The position numbers were made by a program, and so were the translations under genes. Below the pieces are notes generated by a model that worked only from the letters and a program-made list of their open reading frames with translations, did not search any database and had not been told where the DNA came from. DNA of 64,000 nt, from positions 1 to 64,000 of the forward strand of contig NZ_JADYUD010000005.1 of assembly GCF_021531595.1 (NCBI RefSeq), written 5' to 3'. How positions within the stretch are numbered: the first letter of the stretch is position 1; each line of letters starts with the position of its first letter. This DNA is from Fusobacterium perfoetens (lineage in GTDB: Bacteria > Fusobacteriota > Fusobacteriia > Fusobacteriales > Fusobacteriaceae). Below, piece after piece: positions 45,872-55,507 of the stretch.

Positions 45872-47272
45872 ATGGAATACAAAATTTTAATTTGTGGTAT
45901 TTTATTATTTTTCAGTCTGTGTTCTATAAGAATTGCCAGAAGAGCACAAGTGCCTTTGCTTATAATGTTCTTGTTTATAGGAATAGTAGCAGGATCAGAA
46001 GGAATTGGTGGAATCTATTTTGATGATTTTACAACAGCTCAGAATATAGGAAATTTTGCACTTTTATTTATTCTTTTTTCAGGAGCATTGGAAACTAAAA
46101 AGATAGATGCACTTTCAGCACTTTATCCAAGTGGAATACTTGCAACCTTAGGAGTATTTTTAACAGCTGTAATAGCAGCTCTTTTCACTTATTTTTTAAC
46201 AAATTTCTCTATGATGGAATCACTTATTTTTGGAGCATTTGTATCTTCAACAGATGCAGCTGCAGTAATGTCAATTTTAGGAGAATCTAAATTAAAAAAG
46301 AGAATAAGAACAATAATAGAGATTGAATCAGGAAGCAATGATCCAATGGCATATGCACTTATTCTTTTCTTTCTTTCAATGTATAAAGCCACATCAGGAG
46401 ATATGCACATTTTTCAGGGAATAATTTTTCTTATAAGACAGATAGTTTTAGGTTTGGCTTTTGGGGCATTATTTGGAAAAATTACAGTTCCTATAAGCAG
46501 ACTTATGCAGATAAAAAGAGAAGAATTTATGATTATTCATATAGTATCATTTTTGTTTATATGTTTTTCTCTGACAACAATTTTAAAAGGAAATGGATTC
46601 CTTGCAATATATATTATGGGAATATTTATTGGAAATGAAAGATTTGAATATAGAATTAATTTTATGAGAAATATGAGAGTAGCTTCGTGGCTTATGCAGA
46701 TAACCATGTTTATTATTTTGGGACTTCTTGTATTTCCATCACAGCTTCTTTCAGTAATAATAAAAGGAAGTATACTTGCAATCTTAATTATAATTGTAGG
46801 AAGATTTATAGTTGTGTATTTAGTGCTTATTCCTTTTAAACTTACAGGAAAGGAAAAATTCTTTATTTCGTGGGCAGGACTTAAAGGTGCTGTGCCTATT
46901 ATATTTTCAATCTTTGCTGTAAGTGAAAATCTTGATAATGCACAGATGATGTTTAATATGATTTTCTATATGGTTGTATTTTCTGTAATTTTACAAGGAA
47001 TGACTCTTAAACATGTGGCAAAATGGCTGGGACTTTTAGAAGAAGAAAGTCATACAGATGATATAGAAGTTGAAGTTGATGAACTTGAAGAACTGGCAGT
47101 TAAAAAACTTTATCTTACAAGAAATTCAGAATATGCAAATAAACAGATAAAAGAACTTCATCTTTCAGCCAAAATGCATATTATTTCAGTAAAGAGAGGA
47201 GACTCATATTTAACTCCAAATGGTTCTTTAGAACTTCTTCCAGGAGATCAGATACTATTTTCAATGAGATAA
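45872..47272 (+). CDS. NhaP2-type K+/H+ (or Na+/H+) antiporter
   Basis: A 466-residue CPA1 antiporter. About 12 helices, with the family blocks FVSSTDAAAVMSIL (TM5 region, Asp pair) and IEIESGSNDPMAYALILFF (TM6), then a C-terminal RCK_C/TrkA_C domain (about 385-466, MHIISVKRGDSYLTPNG). E. coli NhaP2/CvrA has a further domain of about 100 residues; here the protein stops at the end of RCK_C, a natural boundary. The start ATG 45872 lies behind AAGGGA. The role would be cation extrusion and pH or volume control. Confidence 0.88.
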   Translation: MEYKILICGILLFFSLCSIRIARRAQVPLLIMFLFIGIVAGSEGIGGIYFDDFTTAQNIGNFALLFILFSGALETKKIDALSALYPSGILATLGVFLTAVIAALFTYFLTNFSMMESLIFGAFVSSTDAAAVMSILGESKLKKRIRTIIEIESGSNDPMAYALILFFLSMYKATSGDMHIFQGIIFLIRQIVLGLAFGALFGKITVPISRLMQIKREEFMIIHIVSFLFICFSLTTILKGNGFLAIYIMGIFIGNERFEYRINFMRNMRVASWLMQITMFIILGLLVFPSQLLSVIIKGSILAILIIIVGRFIVVYLVLIPFKLTGKEKFFISWAGLKGAVPIIFSIFAVSENLDNAQMMFNMIFYMVVFSVILQGMTLKHVAKWLGLLEEESHTDDIEVEVDELEELAVKKLYLTRNSEYANKQIKELHLSAKMHIISVKRGDSYLTPNGSLELLPGDQILFSMR

Positions 47273-47406
47273 TCAGTATATATTTATTTTTTGAAAAAAG
47301 AAATAAAACAAGCTAAAATATTTTTTAAATTTTATTGAATATTTTCTGCTTTTGTTATAAACTTAGAGTTATGAAAAATAAATTAGAATAGATAAGGGGA
47401 AGAGAG

Positions 47407-47739
47407 ATGAAATTTTTACCTGTGGTAATGCTTTTTATATCAAATATTTTTATGTCTTTTGCATGGTATGGACATCTGAAGCATACTGGCCGTGCACTTT
47501 TTATAACAATAGTTTTAAGCTGGGGGATAGCTTTCTTTGAATATTGTTTTTCTATTCCTGCAAACAGAATAGGAGCTCAATTTTTTTCAGTAGCTCAGCT
47601 TAAAATAATTCAGGAAGTAATTACTCTTGTAGTCTTTGCAGGATTTTCAGTTTTATATCTAAAACAGGAAATAAAACTTAATTACCTTTATGCTTTTATC
47701 TGTATGATAGGAGCTGTATATTTTATGTTTAAAAAATAA
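47407..47739 (+). CDS. DUF486 (DMT-superfamily-like) small membrane protein
   Basis: A 110-residue, four-helix membrane protein of the DUF486 family (MSFAWYGHLKH, SWGIAFFEYCFSIPANRIG, and FSVAQLKIIQEVITL are the typical blocks). Family members resemble the small multidrug/EamA transporter fold; no substrate is established. Own ribosome site (GGGGAAGAG), 135 bases behind the antiporter, ended by a terminator shared with the convergent peptidase operon. Confidence 0.9.
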   Translation: MKFLPVVMLFISNIFMSFAWYGHLKHTGRALFITIVLSWGIAFFEYCFSIPANRIGAQFFSVAQLKIIQEVITLVVFAGFSVLYLKQEIKLNYLYAFICMIGAVYFMFKK

Positions 47740-47746
47740 TTAAAAA

Positions 47747-47777
47747 GAAAAAGGAAGCTTTAAAGGCTTCCTTTTTT
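47747..47777. terminator. bidirectional terminator
   Basis: AAAAGGAAGC with GCTTCCTTTT around a seven-base loop, A run and T run on the two sides, between convergent units. Confidence 0.9.
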
Positions 47778-47824
47778 CTTTATGGTTGGTTTGTTTTATG
47801 AAAAAAATGATTATTCTTTTTTTA

Positions 47825-49144
47825 TTATGCTTTTATAGTTTTATCATTTGATTCCATGAAAGCAAGATATTGTTCTTTAGTCATTACAGGTTTAAAATTT
47901 TGAAGAATATTTTTTGCTTCTTTTGCTTCATCAAATAAAAGATCAACAACAGTAAGTGCCATTGCCTTTGCAGGAGTGAGATAAGCATATTCCTCATCAG
48001 TTATTTTATATTCTCTTGTATGTAGTGCTCCTTTTATTCCTCCAAACATAGGATGAAGAGTAGGAATAATATGAGAGACATCTCCAAAGTCAAAAGAACC
48101 TGTAAAATCTCCACCTTCAATAATATCATTATCGCTAAGACCTAAATATTCAAGATTTTTTCTAAGAACTTTTTCCATGTTGTCATGTCTTAAAATAGGA
48201 AGATATCCTGGAAGTTCAGTTATTTCAATCTGAGCTCCAACAGCCATAGCTCCTGCTATTAAGGCTCTGTTTACTTTTGTATTGGCATCTATCATTCCTT
48301 CAATAGTTCTTGCTCTTACATATGATTCCATTCTTACATCAGCAGGGACAACATTTACAATATCCCCTCCTTTTGTGATGATAGGATGAAATCTTACTCT
48401 GTCAGCTTCTTTAAAAGTTTCCCTTTGAGCATGCACATTATTTATTGCAAGCATTGCAGCATTTAAAGCATTTATTCCTTCATAAGGAGCAGAACCTGCA
48501 TGAGCTTCCTTACCTATAAATTTAACTTCTTTTCCAATAAATCCATTGCTTACAGGACCTGTAAGAACTTTTTTATCTCCAGTGTCAAGAACATGGAACA
48601 TCATAGCCATATTAACATCATCAAAAGCTCCTCTTCTTATAAGCTCTTGTTTTCCACCGAAAAATTTTATATGTCCTTCTTCTTTTAATTTACTTCTATA
48701 TGCAAGCTCAATAAATTCTTCAGCAGGTGTTGCCATGAAATCTATTTTTCCATCAAGTTCTTTATACACTCCTGATTTAATAAGACCAACAGCAGCTCCA
48801 AGCATACCTGCAATTTGAACATTATGCCCACATGTATGGGAAGCTCCTATACTATTTGCATCACAGTGTTCACTGCATGAAATACCATCAAGTTCACCAA
48901 GAAGAGCAATCTTAGGCCCTTCTTTATCTTCGTTTATTCTTGCTCTGCATCCAGTGTAAGCAATTTTATCTTCAGTTTCTATATTAAATTCATTTTTAAA
49001 GAATTCTCTTACAGTTTTTGTTGTTTCAAACTCTTTATATCCAAATTCAGGATTTGAATATATTTTTCTTCCAGCAGCAATAATAATATCTTTGTTTTCT
49101 TCAATAGCTTTTACTACTTTTTCTTTTAATTCTTCTTTTGTCAT
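47825..49144 (-). CDS. M20-family amidohydrolase (AbgB/IAA-amidohydrolase-like)
   Basis: A 439-residue metal-dependent amidohydrolase of the M20D type. Seen: LGELDGISC, the metal-binding GASHTCGHNVQIAGMLGAA, the catalytic Glu pair in ATPAEEF, and a lid domain around GKEAHAGSAPYEGINALNA. Such enzymes cleave N-acyl amino acids, aminobenzoyl-glutamate or dipeptides. Last gene of a four-gene unit with an M20/PepT-like peptidase and two membrane proteins, suggesting uptake and hydrolysis of a peptide-like compound. Confidence 0.9.
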   Translation of the reverse strand: MTKEELKEKVVKAIEENKDIIIAAGRKIYSNPEFGYKEFETTKTVREFFKNEFNIETEDKIAYTGCRARINEDKEGPKIALLGELDGISCSEHCDANSIGASHTCGHNVQIAGMLGAAVGLIKSGVYKELDGKIDFMATPAEEFIELAYRSKLKEEGHIKFFGGKQELIRRGAFDDVNMAMMFHVLDTGDKKVLTGPVSNGFIGKEVKFIGKEAHAGSAPYEGINALNAAMLAINNVHAQRETFKEADRVRFHPIITKGGDIVNVVPADVRMESYVRARTIEGMIDANTKVNRALIAGAMAVGAQIEITELPGYLPILRHDNMEKVLRKNLEYLGLSDNDIIEGGDFTGSFDFGDVSHIIPTLHPMFGGIKGALHTREYKITDEEYAYLTPAKAMALTVVDLLFDEAKEAKNILQNFKPVMTKEQYLAFMESNDKTIKA

Positions 49145-49162
49145 TTGAAATCCTCTTTCTGA

Positions 49163-50281
49163 TTATTTGGAAATATATTTAATAACAGCTTCTGTAGTTT
49201 TATAAAGCTCTTCTATTTCCAAGTATTCATCTACAGTATGAACATTGTTCATACCAACTCCTATAATAATGGAATTATATCCTTCTTTTGCAAAAATATT
49301 GCTGTCAGATCCTCCACCAATAACTTTTAATTCTGTTTCTACTCCAAGGCTTTCATAAACAGCAGCAAATTCCTTTGCAAATTTTAAATTATCTTTAGGT
49401 TTTAAAGTAGGGAAATCACATATATAATTAAATTCATATGTACCTTCAAATTTCTCTGCAGCTTTTTTACATGCTAAATCATATTCTTTTATTATTTCAA
49501 GAATTTTTTCTTCAGAATGGCTTCTGATTTCTCCTTTTACAAAACAAGTGTCAGGAACAACATTTGTAGGTGAATTAGAATTAATTATTCCTATATTTGA
49601 AGTTGTAAGAGAATCAATACGCCCTATGTTCATTTGAGAAATTGCATGGGCAGCAAAACATACAGCATTTATTCCTTTTTCAGGTTCAATTCCTGCATGA
49701 GCTTTTCTTCCTTTGAAAGTAATTTCAAAGTCATATTTGCTTGGAGCAGTATGAGCAATTATTCCAGCTCTTCCTGCATTGTCAATAACAAGCATATTTT
49801 TAGCAGGTTTTATATTTTCAGGAACAAGAGTCCAGTCAACATTTTTAGCCCCTTGAAGCCCAGATTCTTCACAAGGAGTTAAAAGAACATAGATATCTTC
49901 ATGTGATATATTATTTTCTTTAAGAGTTTTTAAAGTTTCAACAATACATGCAATTCCACCTTTATCGTCTCCTCCAAGAGTGGTAGTTCCATCAGTTTTT
50001 ATGATTCCATTTTCAATAATTGGATTTACATTTGAGTTTGGCTCTATGACATCCATATGAGCTGCAAGAGTTACTCCTTCTCCCTCAATATTTCCTTTTA
50101 TTTTTGCAAATATTGTAGGAGCATTTCCCCCATAATTTTTAAATCCATTATCTAAGTATATTTCAGCTCCTAATTCTTTTAAAAGATTTACCATGTAATC
50201 AGCAAACTCTTTTTCTTTTTTAGAAGGAGAATGAATTTTTATCATTTTTATAAAATCATCAATAATTCTTTCTTTGTTCAA
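49163..50281 (-). CDS. PepT-like M20/M42 metallopeptidase
   Basis: A 372-residue zinc peptidase: AAHMDVIEPN (first metal His and Asp), TTLGGDDKGGIACIVE (bridging Asp), LLTPCEESGLQGAKN (Glu pair), and GGGSDSNIF near the end. This is the tripeptidase T-like group (COG2195). TTG start at 50281 with AAAGGAGG 7 bases upstream. The gene is 18 bases before the amidohydrolase. Peptide specificity not determinable. Confidence 0.9.
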   Translation of the reverse strand: MNKERIIDDFIKMIKIHSPSKKEKEFADYMVNLLKELGAEIYLDNGFKNYGGNAPTIFAKIKGNIEGEGVTLAAHMDVIEPNSNVNPIIENGIIKTDGTTTLGGDDKGGIACIVETLKTLKENNISHEDIYVLLTPCEESGLQGAKNVDWTLVPENIKPAKNMLVIDNAGRAGIIAHTAPSKYDFEITFKGRKAHAGIEPEKGINAVCFAAHAISQMNIGRIDSLTTSNIGIINSNSPTNVVPDTCFVKGEIRSHSEEKILEIIKEYDLACKKAAEKFEGTYEFNYICDFPTLKPKDNLKFAKEFAAVYESLGVETELKVIGGGSDSNIFAKEGYNSIIIGVGMNNVHTVDEYLEIEELYKTTEAVIKYISK

Positions 50282-50302
50282 GACAGCCTCCTTTAAAGAG
50301 AT

Positions 50303-50995
50303 TTACTCTTCTATTCCTTTTTTTTTTAATTCTTTGTCCATTAGTTTTTTAGCAACATAAATAGACGAGAAAACAGCTACAACAGTAATAAGGAAAGATA
50401 AGTTTCCAGGAAGAATTTTAACAACCTGCATCATAATGTAACATACTGCAAGAGCAAAAACTCCAGTTTTTGGAGATTTTATAGCAAACTGAGTAAAGAT
50501 TCCTCCAAAAAGAGCAGGAATGATAAGACTTAAAACTGTCATAAATGAAGCTGGAACTTTTGAAAGAATAGCTTCTCCTGCAATAATAGATAAAGTAAGA
50601 AGAATAGCACAAACCCATACAGAAACTCCCATACCTACAGTTCCCATGATAGAACCCTTATTTGTTCCTGAAGTATGTCCAGAAGCTTGTTGTGCAGAAA
50701 TAGCTGCAGGTATTCTAACATTAACTGTATTTCCAGAAAGGAAAGTCATATATAAACCAGCTCTTCCAACTATTGGATAGTAACTTATAGGTTCACTGAA
50801 CCAGAAAGCTCCTGAAACAGAAATCTGACAAACAGCTCCTGCAATTATTGCAGAAATACCAGGATTATATCCAAAATAGAAAGTCATTAAAAGTGCAGGA
50901 AGTAAAGTAGCAAGCATTCCTAAAAGCATAGTTGCTCTTCCTATTTTAGTGATACCAGTTAAATAATTATCATAAATTTGATTTTCGTTAATCAT
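50303..50995 (-). CDS. unknown polytopic membrane protein paired with DUF5058
   Basis: A 230-residue protein with about six hydrophobic helices (MLLGMLATLLPALLMTFYFGY; SVWVCAILLTLSIIAG; FLITVVAVFSSIYVA). I do not recognise a characterised family. The segment YYPIVGRAGLYMTFLSGNTVNVRIP, with conserved-looking Gly, Arg and Asn, may line a path. It lies between the DUF5058 gene (26 bases) and the peptidase (21 bases), so the two membrane proteins probably form a two-component transporter for the peptidases' substrate. GAGGAGG ribosome site. Confidence 0.8.
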   Translation of the reverse strand: MINENQIYDNYLTGITKIGRATMLLGMLATLLPALLMTFYFGYNPGISAIIAGAVCQISVSGAFWFSEPISYYPIVGRAGLYMTFLSGNTVNVRIPAAISAQQASGHTSGTNKGSIMGTVGMGVSVWVCAILLTLSIIAGEAILSKVPASFMTVLSLIIPALFGGIFTQFAIKSPKTGVFALAVCYIMMQVVKILPGNLSFLITVVAVFSSIYVAKKLMDKELKKKGIEE

Positions 50996-51021
50996 TATTT
51001 AAAAATCCTCCTCAATTAATT

Positions 51022-51741
51022 TTATCTTACAATAAGTGTAGCAACTATTGCTCCGCCAAACATTGCAAATGTTAAAGACCATTCTTTAAGCCAAGTTAAT
51101 TTAGGACTTTTGTCTCCTATTTTTTGACATGCAAACATTACTACTGCACCGAATATAGCAGATAAAGCTACTCTAGGATTAGTTTTTATTTTTAAAACAT
51201 TATCAACATTGAAATATGCAAAAGATCCAAGCATAGCTCCAAGACTTACAGCTGGAAGAAGAGCTTTTCTTCCGTTAGTAAGAAGATTATTAACAGAATC
51301 CATTTTATGTCCGAATAAGAAAACGAAAACAAGACATCCAAAAAGTCCAAGTGCCATTGTCCATAGAGCATTTGTAAATACTACAGGAGACATACTTGTA
51401 GAAAGTTCAGAACCTAAAACTTTTGCTCCGAAGTTTGCAGCCATTGCCTCGTAGTTAGATCCACCAATAAGACTAAGTCTAACATAAGATACAGCAGATC
51501 CCATTGTAACAAGAAGTGCAAGTAAGCTTCCAACAACTCCCATTGCAGGTCCGATACTTGAAATTGCACTTGTTTTTATTCCTCTTCTCATTTCTTCTTT
51601 AGTGATACCAAGTTCATAACCAGCTTTAATAGATTTTCTCATAATAAGTGTAGATTGTATAAGAGTAAGAGCCACTCCAAAAATAGCAACTGCCCACATT
51701 AAAGGGTGCTTTGCATAAAACCATTGATCTAAATGTTCCAT
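51022..51741 (-). CDS. DUF5058-family membrane protein
   Basis: A 239-residue polytopic protein matching DUF5058 (HPLMWAVAIFGVALTLIQS; RGIKTSAISSIGPAMGVVGS). Family function is unknown; gene neighbours are commonly peptidases, as here. ATG 51741 follows GGAGG; the frame could be extended to TTG 51753, but the ribosome site would then be inside the gene. First gene of the operon. Confidence 0.87.
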   Translation of the reverse strand: MEHLDQWFYAKHPLMWAVAIFGVALTLIQSTLIMRKSIKAGYELGITKEEMRRGIKTSAISSIGPAMGVVGSLLALLVTMGSAVSYVRLSLIGGSNYEAMAANFGAKVLGSELSTSMSPVVFTNALWTMALGLFGCLVFVFLFGHKMDSVNNLLTNGRKALLPAVSLGAMLGSFAYFNVDNVLKIKTNPRVALSAIFGAVVMFACQKIGDKSPKLTWLKEWSLTFAMFGGAIVATLIVR

Positions 51742-51930
51742 ATTTCCTCCCAAAACTTAATTTTAGTCTGTGTCCTTAATAGGACTTTTATTATAAAATG
51801 AGTATATATTATTTTTCTTTAAATGTCAATAAAAAATACAAAAAATCTTAATAAAATACAAAAAACATGTTTTTAAATAGTAAAAATATATTATTATTTT
51901 ATATAAAAATATAGAAAAAATAATAAAAAA

Positions 51931-51969
51931 AAAGACAGAATATGAATTTTACTCAATAATTCTGTCTTT
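51931..51969 (-). terminator. terminator of the regulator gene
   Basis: Perfect 11-bp stem AAAGACAGAAT with ATTCTGTCTTT, T run on the - strand side, 13 bases after the stop. The remaining 190 bases up to the DUF5058 start are AT-rich and hold the DUF5058 promoter region, not resolved. Confidence 0.85.
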
Positions 51970-51981
51970 TATAGAAAAGTA

Positions 51982-53268
51982 TTAAAAATGAAATTCTGTT
52001 TTTCTTCTAGGTCTTCCTGCTCCTGATGAATTTTCATATTTGACTGCAGAAGCATAACCTGTTTCAATAATTTTTTTTATGATTCTATTTGTGCTTCTTT
52101 CACTGATGTTTAAAAATTCAGCAAGCTCAGAACTTGTAAAAGAATTTTTTTCCTGTCTTTTTATAACAGATTTTATTTTTTCTAAATAAAGAGCACTCAC
52201 TCCTGTTTTTTTTGATATTTCTAATATTTTTTCATCAGATGAATTTTTATATACTATCTCTCTTTTTTCCATTAAAGGCCCTTTTATTTGAGTCCCATCT
52301 GAAAAGAAAATATTACTTTGACCTTCAGAGCTGCTTATTTTAAGTGCAGATCTTGCATTTTTTTCTGATAAGAAAAGAGTATTCCCTTCTCCAATTCCAA
52401 CAGCTGCAGCAAATCCTTTTGAAGTATATTTCTTTATAATAGAAAGAAGTATATTAATATTTTCAGGATTATTTAAAAGTCCTTTGTTAGAAAGAATAAG
52501 ATATTCATCATTTCCTGCAGACTGGATACTTCCATCAACCTCTTGTGAATATTGAAGTAAATCTTTTTCAAACTGAACTTTATCAGCAAGTATGTTATTT
52601 GAGATACCTTCTGATTTTAAAATTTTTATTATTTCTACACTGATTCTGCTGTTTTCTGCTTTAGTCATTTTAATTCTAGTCTGAAGATTTTTAAATTCTT
52701 CTCTGATTTCAACATTGGTTGCCTGAAGTCTATAAACGGGGAAATTTTTTTCTTTTAAGGCTTTATAGATATATCCAAATGCTGTAAAAACACAGTTAAT
52801 TTTTTTATTTTTAAATTTATTTAGATATTCTTTAAGATAATCAGCTTCTGTTTTGTGATAGTTGTATTTTTGAAGATAATAATCTTTTATTTTTATATCA
52901 AACTCTTTAAGAGCTTCAAGGAAATTTTTTTCTTCAACTACATCAAGACCAAGCTTTATATCTTTTAAATTACAAATTTTATTTTTATCTTCTTGAAATT
53001 CCCAAAATGATTTAATGACTCCTGTAATTCCTCTTTTAGTATAAACAACAGGTTTTGTAATATTTGTTTTTTCATTTAGAGCATAATAAACTGCTGTACC
53101 AGTAAGATAAAATCCATCAACATCTTCTTCTATATCTTGAATAAGATTTATCATATCTTCTACTCTTTCAGCAGTACGGATAATAAAGTCTGTCTCTTCA
53201 TACGAAGGAGCAAGAGCTGAATAAATTTTTTCAGCAGAGTCTGGAGCTCCTACTATTGCAATTTTCAT
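51982..53268 (-). CDS. transcriptional regulator with degenerate GGDEF-like and winged-helix domains
   Basis: A 428-residue protein. Residues 1 to about 190 form an alpha/beta sensor-like region (KIAIVGAPDSAEKIYSAL). Residues about 215-330 resemble a degenerate GGDEF domain (NDEYLIL at the GGDEF position and GIGEGNTLFLSEKNARSAL downstream). The C-terminal 75 residues hold a winged helix (FTSSELAEFLNISERSTNRIIKKIIETGYAS) and a basic tail GAGRPRRK. It is divergent from the aminoethylphosphonate operon and is the natural candidate regulator for it. The ligand is unknown. Confidence 0.75.
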   Translation of the reverse strand: MKIAIVGAPDSAEKIYSALAPSYEETDFIIRTAERVEDMINLIQDIEEDVDGFYLTGTAVYYALNEKTNITKPVVYTKRGITGVIKSFWEFQEDKNKICNLKDIKLGLDVVEEKNFLEALKEFDIKIKDYYLQKYNYHKTEADYLKEYLNKFKNKKINCVFTAFGYIYKALKEKNFPVYRLQATNVEIREEFKNLQTRIKMTKAENSRISVEIIKILKSEGISNNILADKVQFEKDLLQYSQEVDGSIQSAGNDEYLILSNKGLLNNPENINILLSIIKKYTSKGFAAAVGIGEGNTLFLSEKNARSALKISSSEGQSNIFFSDGTQIKGPLMEKREIVYKNSSDEKILEISKKTGVSALYLEKIKSVIKRQEKNSFTSSELAEFLNISERSTNRIIKKIIETGYASAVKYENSSGAGRPRRKTEFHF

Positions 53269-53466
53269 AAATAAATACCTCTGTGTAAATTATTAAATTA
53301 AAATTCATTACAATTATAGCATACTTAATAGGATATTCATAATAAAAATGATATTAAAAGGAAGGAGGTATATCTATATAAAAATTACATTTTTTTTACA
53401 TATGATAAAAAATTTTTTTACATTGTCGTGCTAAAATTATTAAAAATTAAACATTGGAGGATGAAA

Positions 53467-54492
53467 ATGAAAAAATTAGCAGCAGTTTTATTGACAGGAC
53501 TTATTTTAACAGGTTGTGGTGCAGAAGAAAGCAAAAAAGCAGTAAAAGAAATAAATGTATATACAGCACTTGAAAATGAACAAATTCCATTATTTTTAGA
53601 AAATTTTAAAAAACATTACCCAGATATTAAGGTTAACATAACAAGAGATTCTACAGGAGTTGTAATAACTAAAATTTTAGCAGAAAAAGATAATCCTCAG
53701 GCAGATGTTGTATGGGGAACAGCAGCTTCAGGACTTTTAATGCTTGATAATGAAAAACTTTTAGAGCCTTATGCTCCAAAAGGAATAGAAAGAGTAAATC
53801 CAAGATTTAAAGATTCATCAGAAGTTCCTGTATGGGTAGGAAACAATGCATGGATGGCAACTTTTGCAGTAAATAAAGAAGAAATGAAAAAATTAAATCT
53901 TCCAGTTCCTGAAACATATGAAGATTTATTAAAACCAGAATATAAAGGTCTTATTTCAATGCCTCATCCAGCTTCTTCAGGAACAGGATTTTTAGCAGTA
54001 GCAGGATTTATACAAATTATGGGTGAAGATAATGCATGGAATTATATGGAAAAACTTCATGAAAATATAGGAGTTTATACACATTCAGGATCAAAACCTG
54101 CAAAACAGGCAACAAGCGGAGAATATCCTATAGGAATATCTTATGATTATCCTTGTGTAAAACTTATGAATGAGGGAAATCCTATAGCTGTAGTATTTCC
54201 TCCTGAAGGATCAGGTTGGGACTCAGAAGCAAATGCTCTTATAAAGAAAGAAAATATAAAACCTGAAGCGAAAATATTTTTAGACTGGGCTGTTTCAGAT
54301 GAAGTGATGAAACTGTATGGAACACAATATGCAATTACAAGTGTGGATATAGGAAATCCAGTTCCTGAAGGATATCCAAAAGATCCTGTATCTCATCTTG
54401 TTGAAAATGATTTTTCATGGCTTGCAGCACATAAAGATGAAATTCTTGATAAATGGAGTGATAAATTCGGAGCTAAAGCAGAACAAAAATAA
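53467..54492 (+). CDS. ABC-transporter substrate-binding lipoprotein, probably 2-aminoethylphosphonate
   Basis: A 341-residue type II binding protein of the Fe3+/AfuA-like group that includes AEP-binding PhnS. Lipobox LTGC (Cys 17). Blocks: INVYTALENEQIPLFLENFKK, VVWGTAASGLLML, MPHPASSGTGFLA, GISYDYP, and SDEVMKLYGTQYAITS. ATG 53467 is 6 bases behind GGAGG; an earlier ATG at 53461 abuts the site. The following ABC genes, phnX and phnW make AEP the inferred ligand. Confidence 0.87.
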   Translation: MKKLAAVLLTGLILTGCGAEESKKAVKEINVYTALENEQIPLFLENFKKHYPDIKVNITRDSTGVVITKILAEKDNPQADVVWGTAASGLLMLDNEKLLEPYAPKGIERVNPRFKDSSEVPVWVGNNAWMATFAVNKEEMKKLNLPVPETYEDLLKPEYKGLISMPHPASSGTGFLAVAGFIQIMGEDNAWNYMEKLHENIGVYTHSGSKPAKQATSGEYPIGISYDYPCVKLMNEGNPIAVVFPPEGSGWDSEANALIKKENIKPEAKIFLDWAVSDEVMKLYGTQYAITSVDIGNPVPEGYPKDPVSHLVENDFSWLAAHKDEILDKWSDKFGAKAEQK

Positions 54493-54524
54493 TATGGTTC
54501 TGTGCTTTGAAAACGGAGGAATTG

Positions 54525-55505
54525 ATGAGTTATTTAGAAATAAAAAATGTAAATAAATATTATGGTAAATTTCAGGCATTAAAAAATATAAATTTAACTA
54601 TTGAAAAAGGAGAATTTATTTCTTTTTTAGGCCCTTCAGGTTGTGGAAAAACAACTCTTTTAAGAACAATTTCAGGTCTTGAGGAACTTAATTCAGGACA
54701 TATATTTTTAAAAGGAAAAGATATATCAAATCTTCATCCTTCAAAAAGAAACTTTTCAATAGTATTCCAGTCATATGCATTATTTCCAAATATGACAGTA
54801 TGGGAAAATATAGCTTATGGACTTGAAAATAAAAAAATGCCAAAGGATAAAATAAAAAATAAAGTGTTGGAAGTTCTTGAAATGGTAGGTCTTGCAGGAA
54901 TAAGTAATAAATATCCAAATGAAATGAGTGGAGGACAACAGCAAAGAGTTGCCCTTGCAAGAGCAATAGCTCTTGAACCTGATGTTCTGCTTCTTGATGA
55001 ACCTCTTTCAGCTCTTGATGCAAAAGTAAGGGAAAAACTAAGAAATGACATAAAGATGCTTCAGAAAAAATTAGGACTTACAACAATAATGGTAACTCAC
55101 GATCAGGAAGAGGCTCTTTCTGTATCAGATAAAATAATGGTTATGCAGTCAGGGGAAGTTATGCAGGTTGGGACTCCAAGAGAGATTTATGAGAAACCAA
55201 ACTCACTTTTTGTAGCAGACTTTATTGGAAAAATTAATTTTTTAAGTGACGGAAATTCAATTCGTCCAGAGCATATAAAAATAGTTTCTGAAATAGACAG
55301 CGAAACAGAAAACAAAACTGTTATGAGAGAAGTAGAAAGCTGGGAATATCTAGGGCCTTCATACAGATTATTTTTCAGAAATAATAAAGAACTTTTAAAA
55401 GTTGAAGTTCCTTGTGAAATGATAGATGAAAAAAATTTATGTGTAGGAAATAAATTTCTTCTAGAAATTGATAAAAATTATTATATGAATTTTAATAGGG
55501 TGTAA
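54525..55505 (+). CDS. ABC-transporter ATPase of the AEP importer
   Basis: A 326-residue nucleotide-binding subunit: Walker A GPSGCGKTTLL, Q-loop FQSYALFP, signature MSGGQQQRVALARA, Walker B LLLDEPLSALD, switch His in MVTHDQEEA, and a C-terminal TOBE-like region with IRPEHIKIV. PotA/FbpC type. ATG 54525 follows GGAGG; the longer frame from TTG 54507 swallows that site. It overlaps functionally with the two-domain permease, 2 bases downstream. Confidence 0.94.
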   Translation: MSYLEIKNVNKYYGKFQALKNINLTIEKGEFISFLGPSGCGKTTLLRTISGLEELNSGHIFLKGKDISNLHPSKRNFSIVFQSYALFPNMTVWENIAYGLENKKMPKDKIKNKVLEVLEMVGLAGISNKYPNEMSGGQQQRVALARAIALEPDVLLLDEPLSALDAKVREKLRNDIKMLQKKLGLTTIMVTHDQEEALSVSDKIMVMQSGEVMQVGTPREIYEKPNSLFVADFIGKINFLSDGNSIRPEHIKIVSEIDSETENKTVMREVESWEYLGPSYRLFFRNNKELLKVEVPCEMIDEKNLCVGNKFLLEIDKNYYMNFNRV

Positions 55506-55507
55506 AA

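Noticed and set aside
53350-53400. GGAAGGAGG ribosome-site-like sequence in the regulator/AEP divergent gap
   Set aside because: No start codon with an open frame of useful length follows it; probably incidental purine-rich DNA or part of the promoter region.
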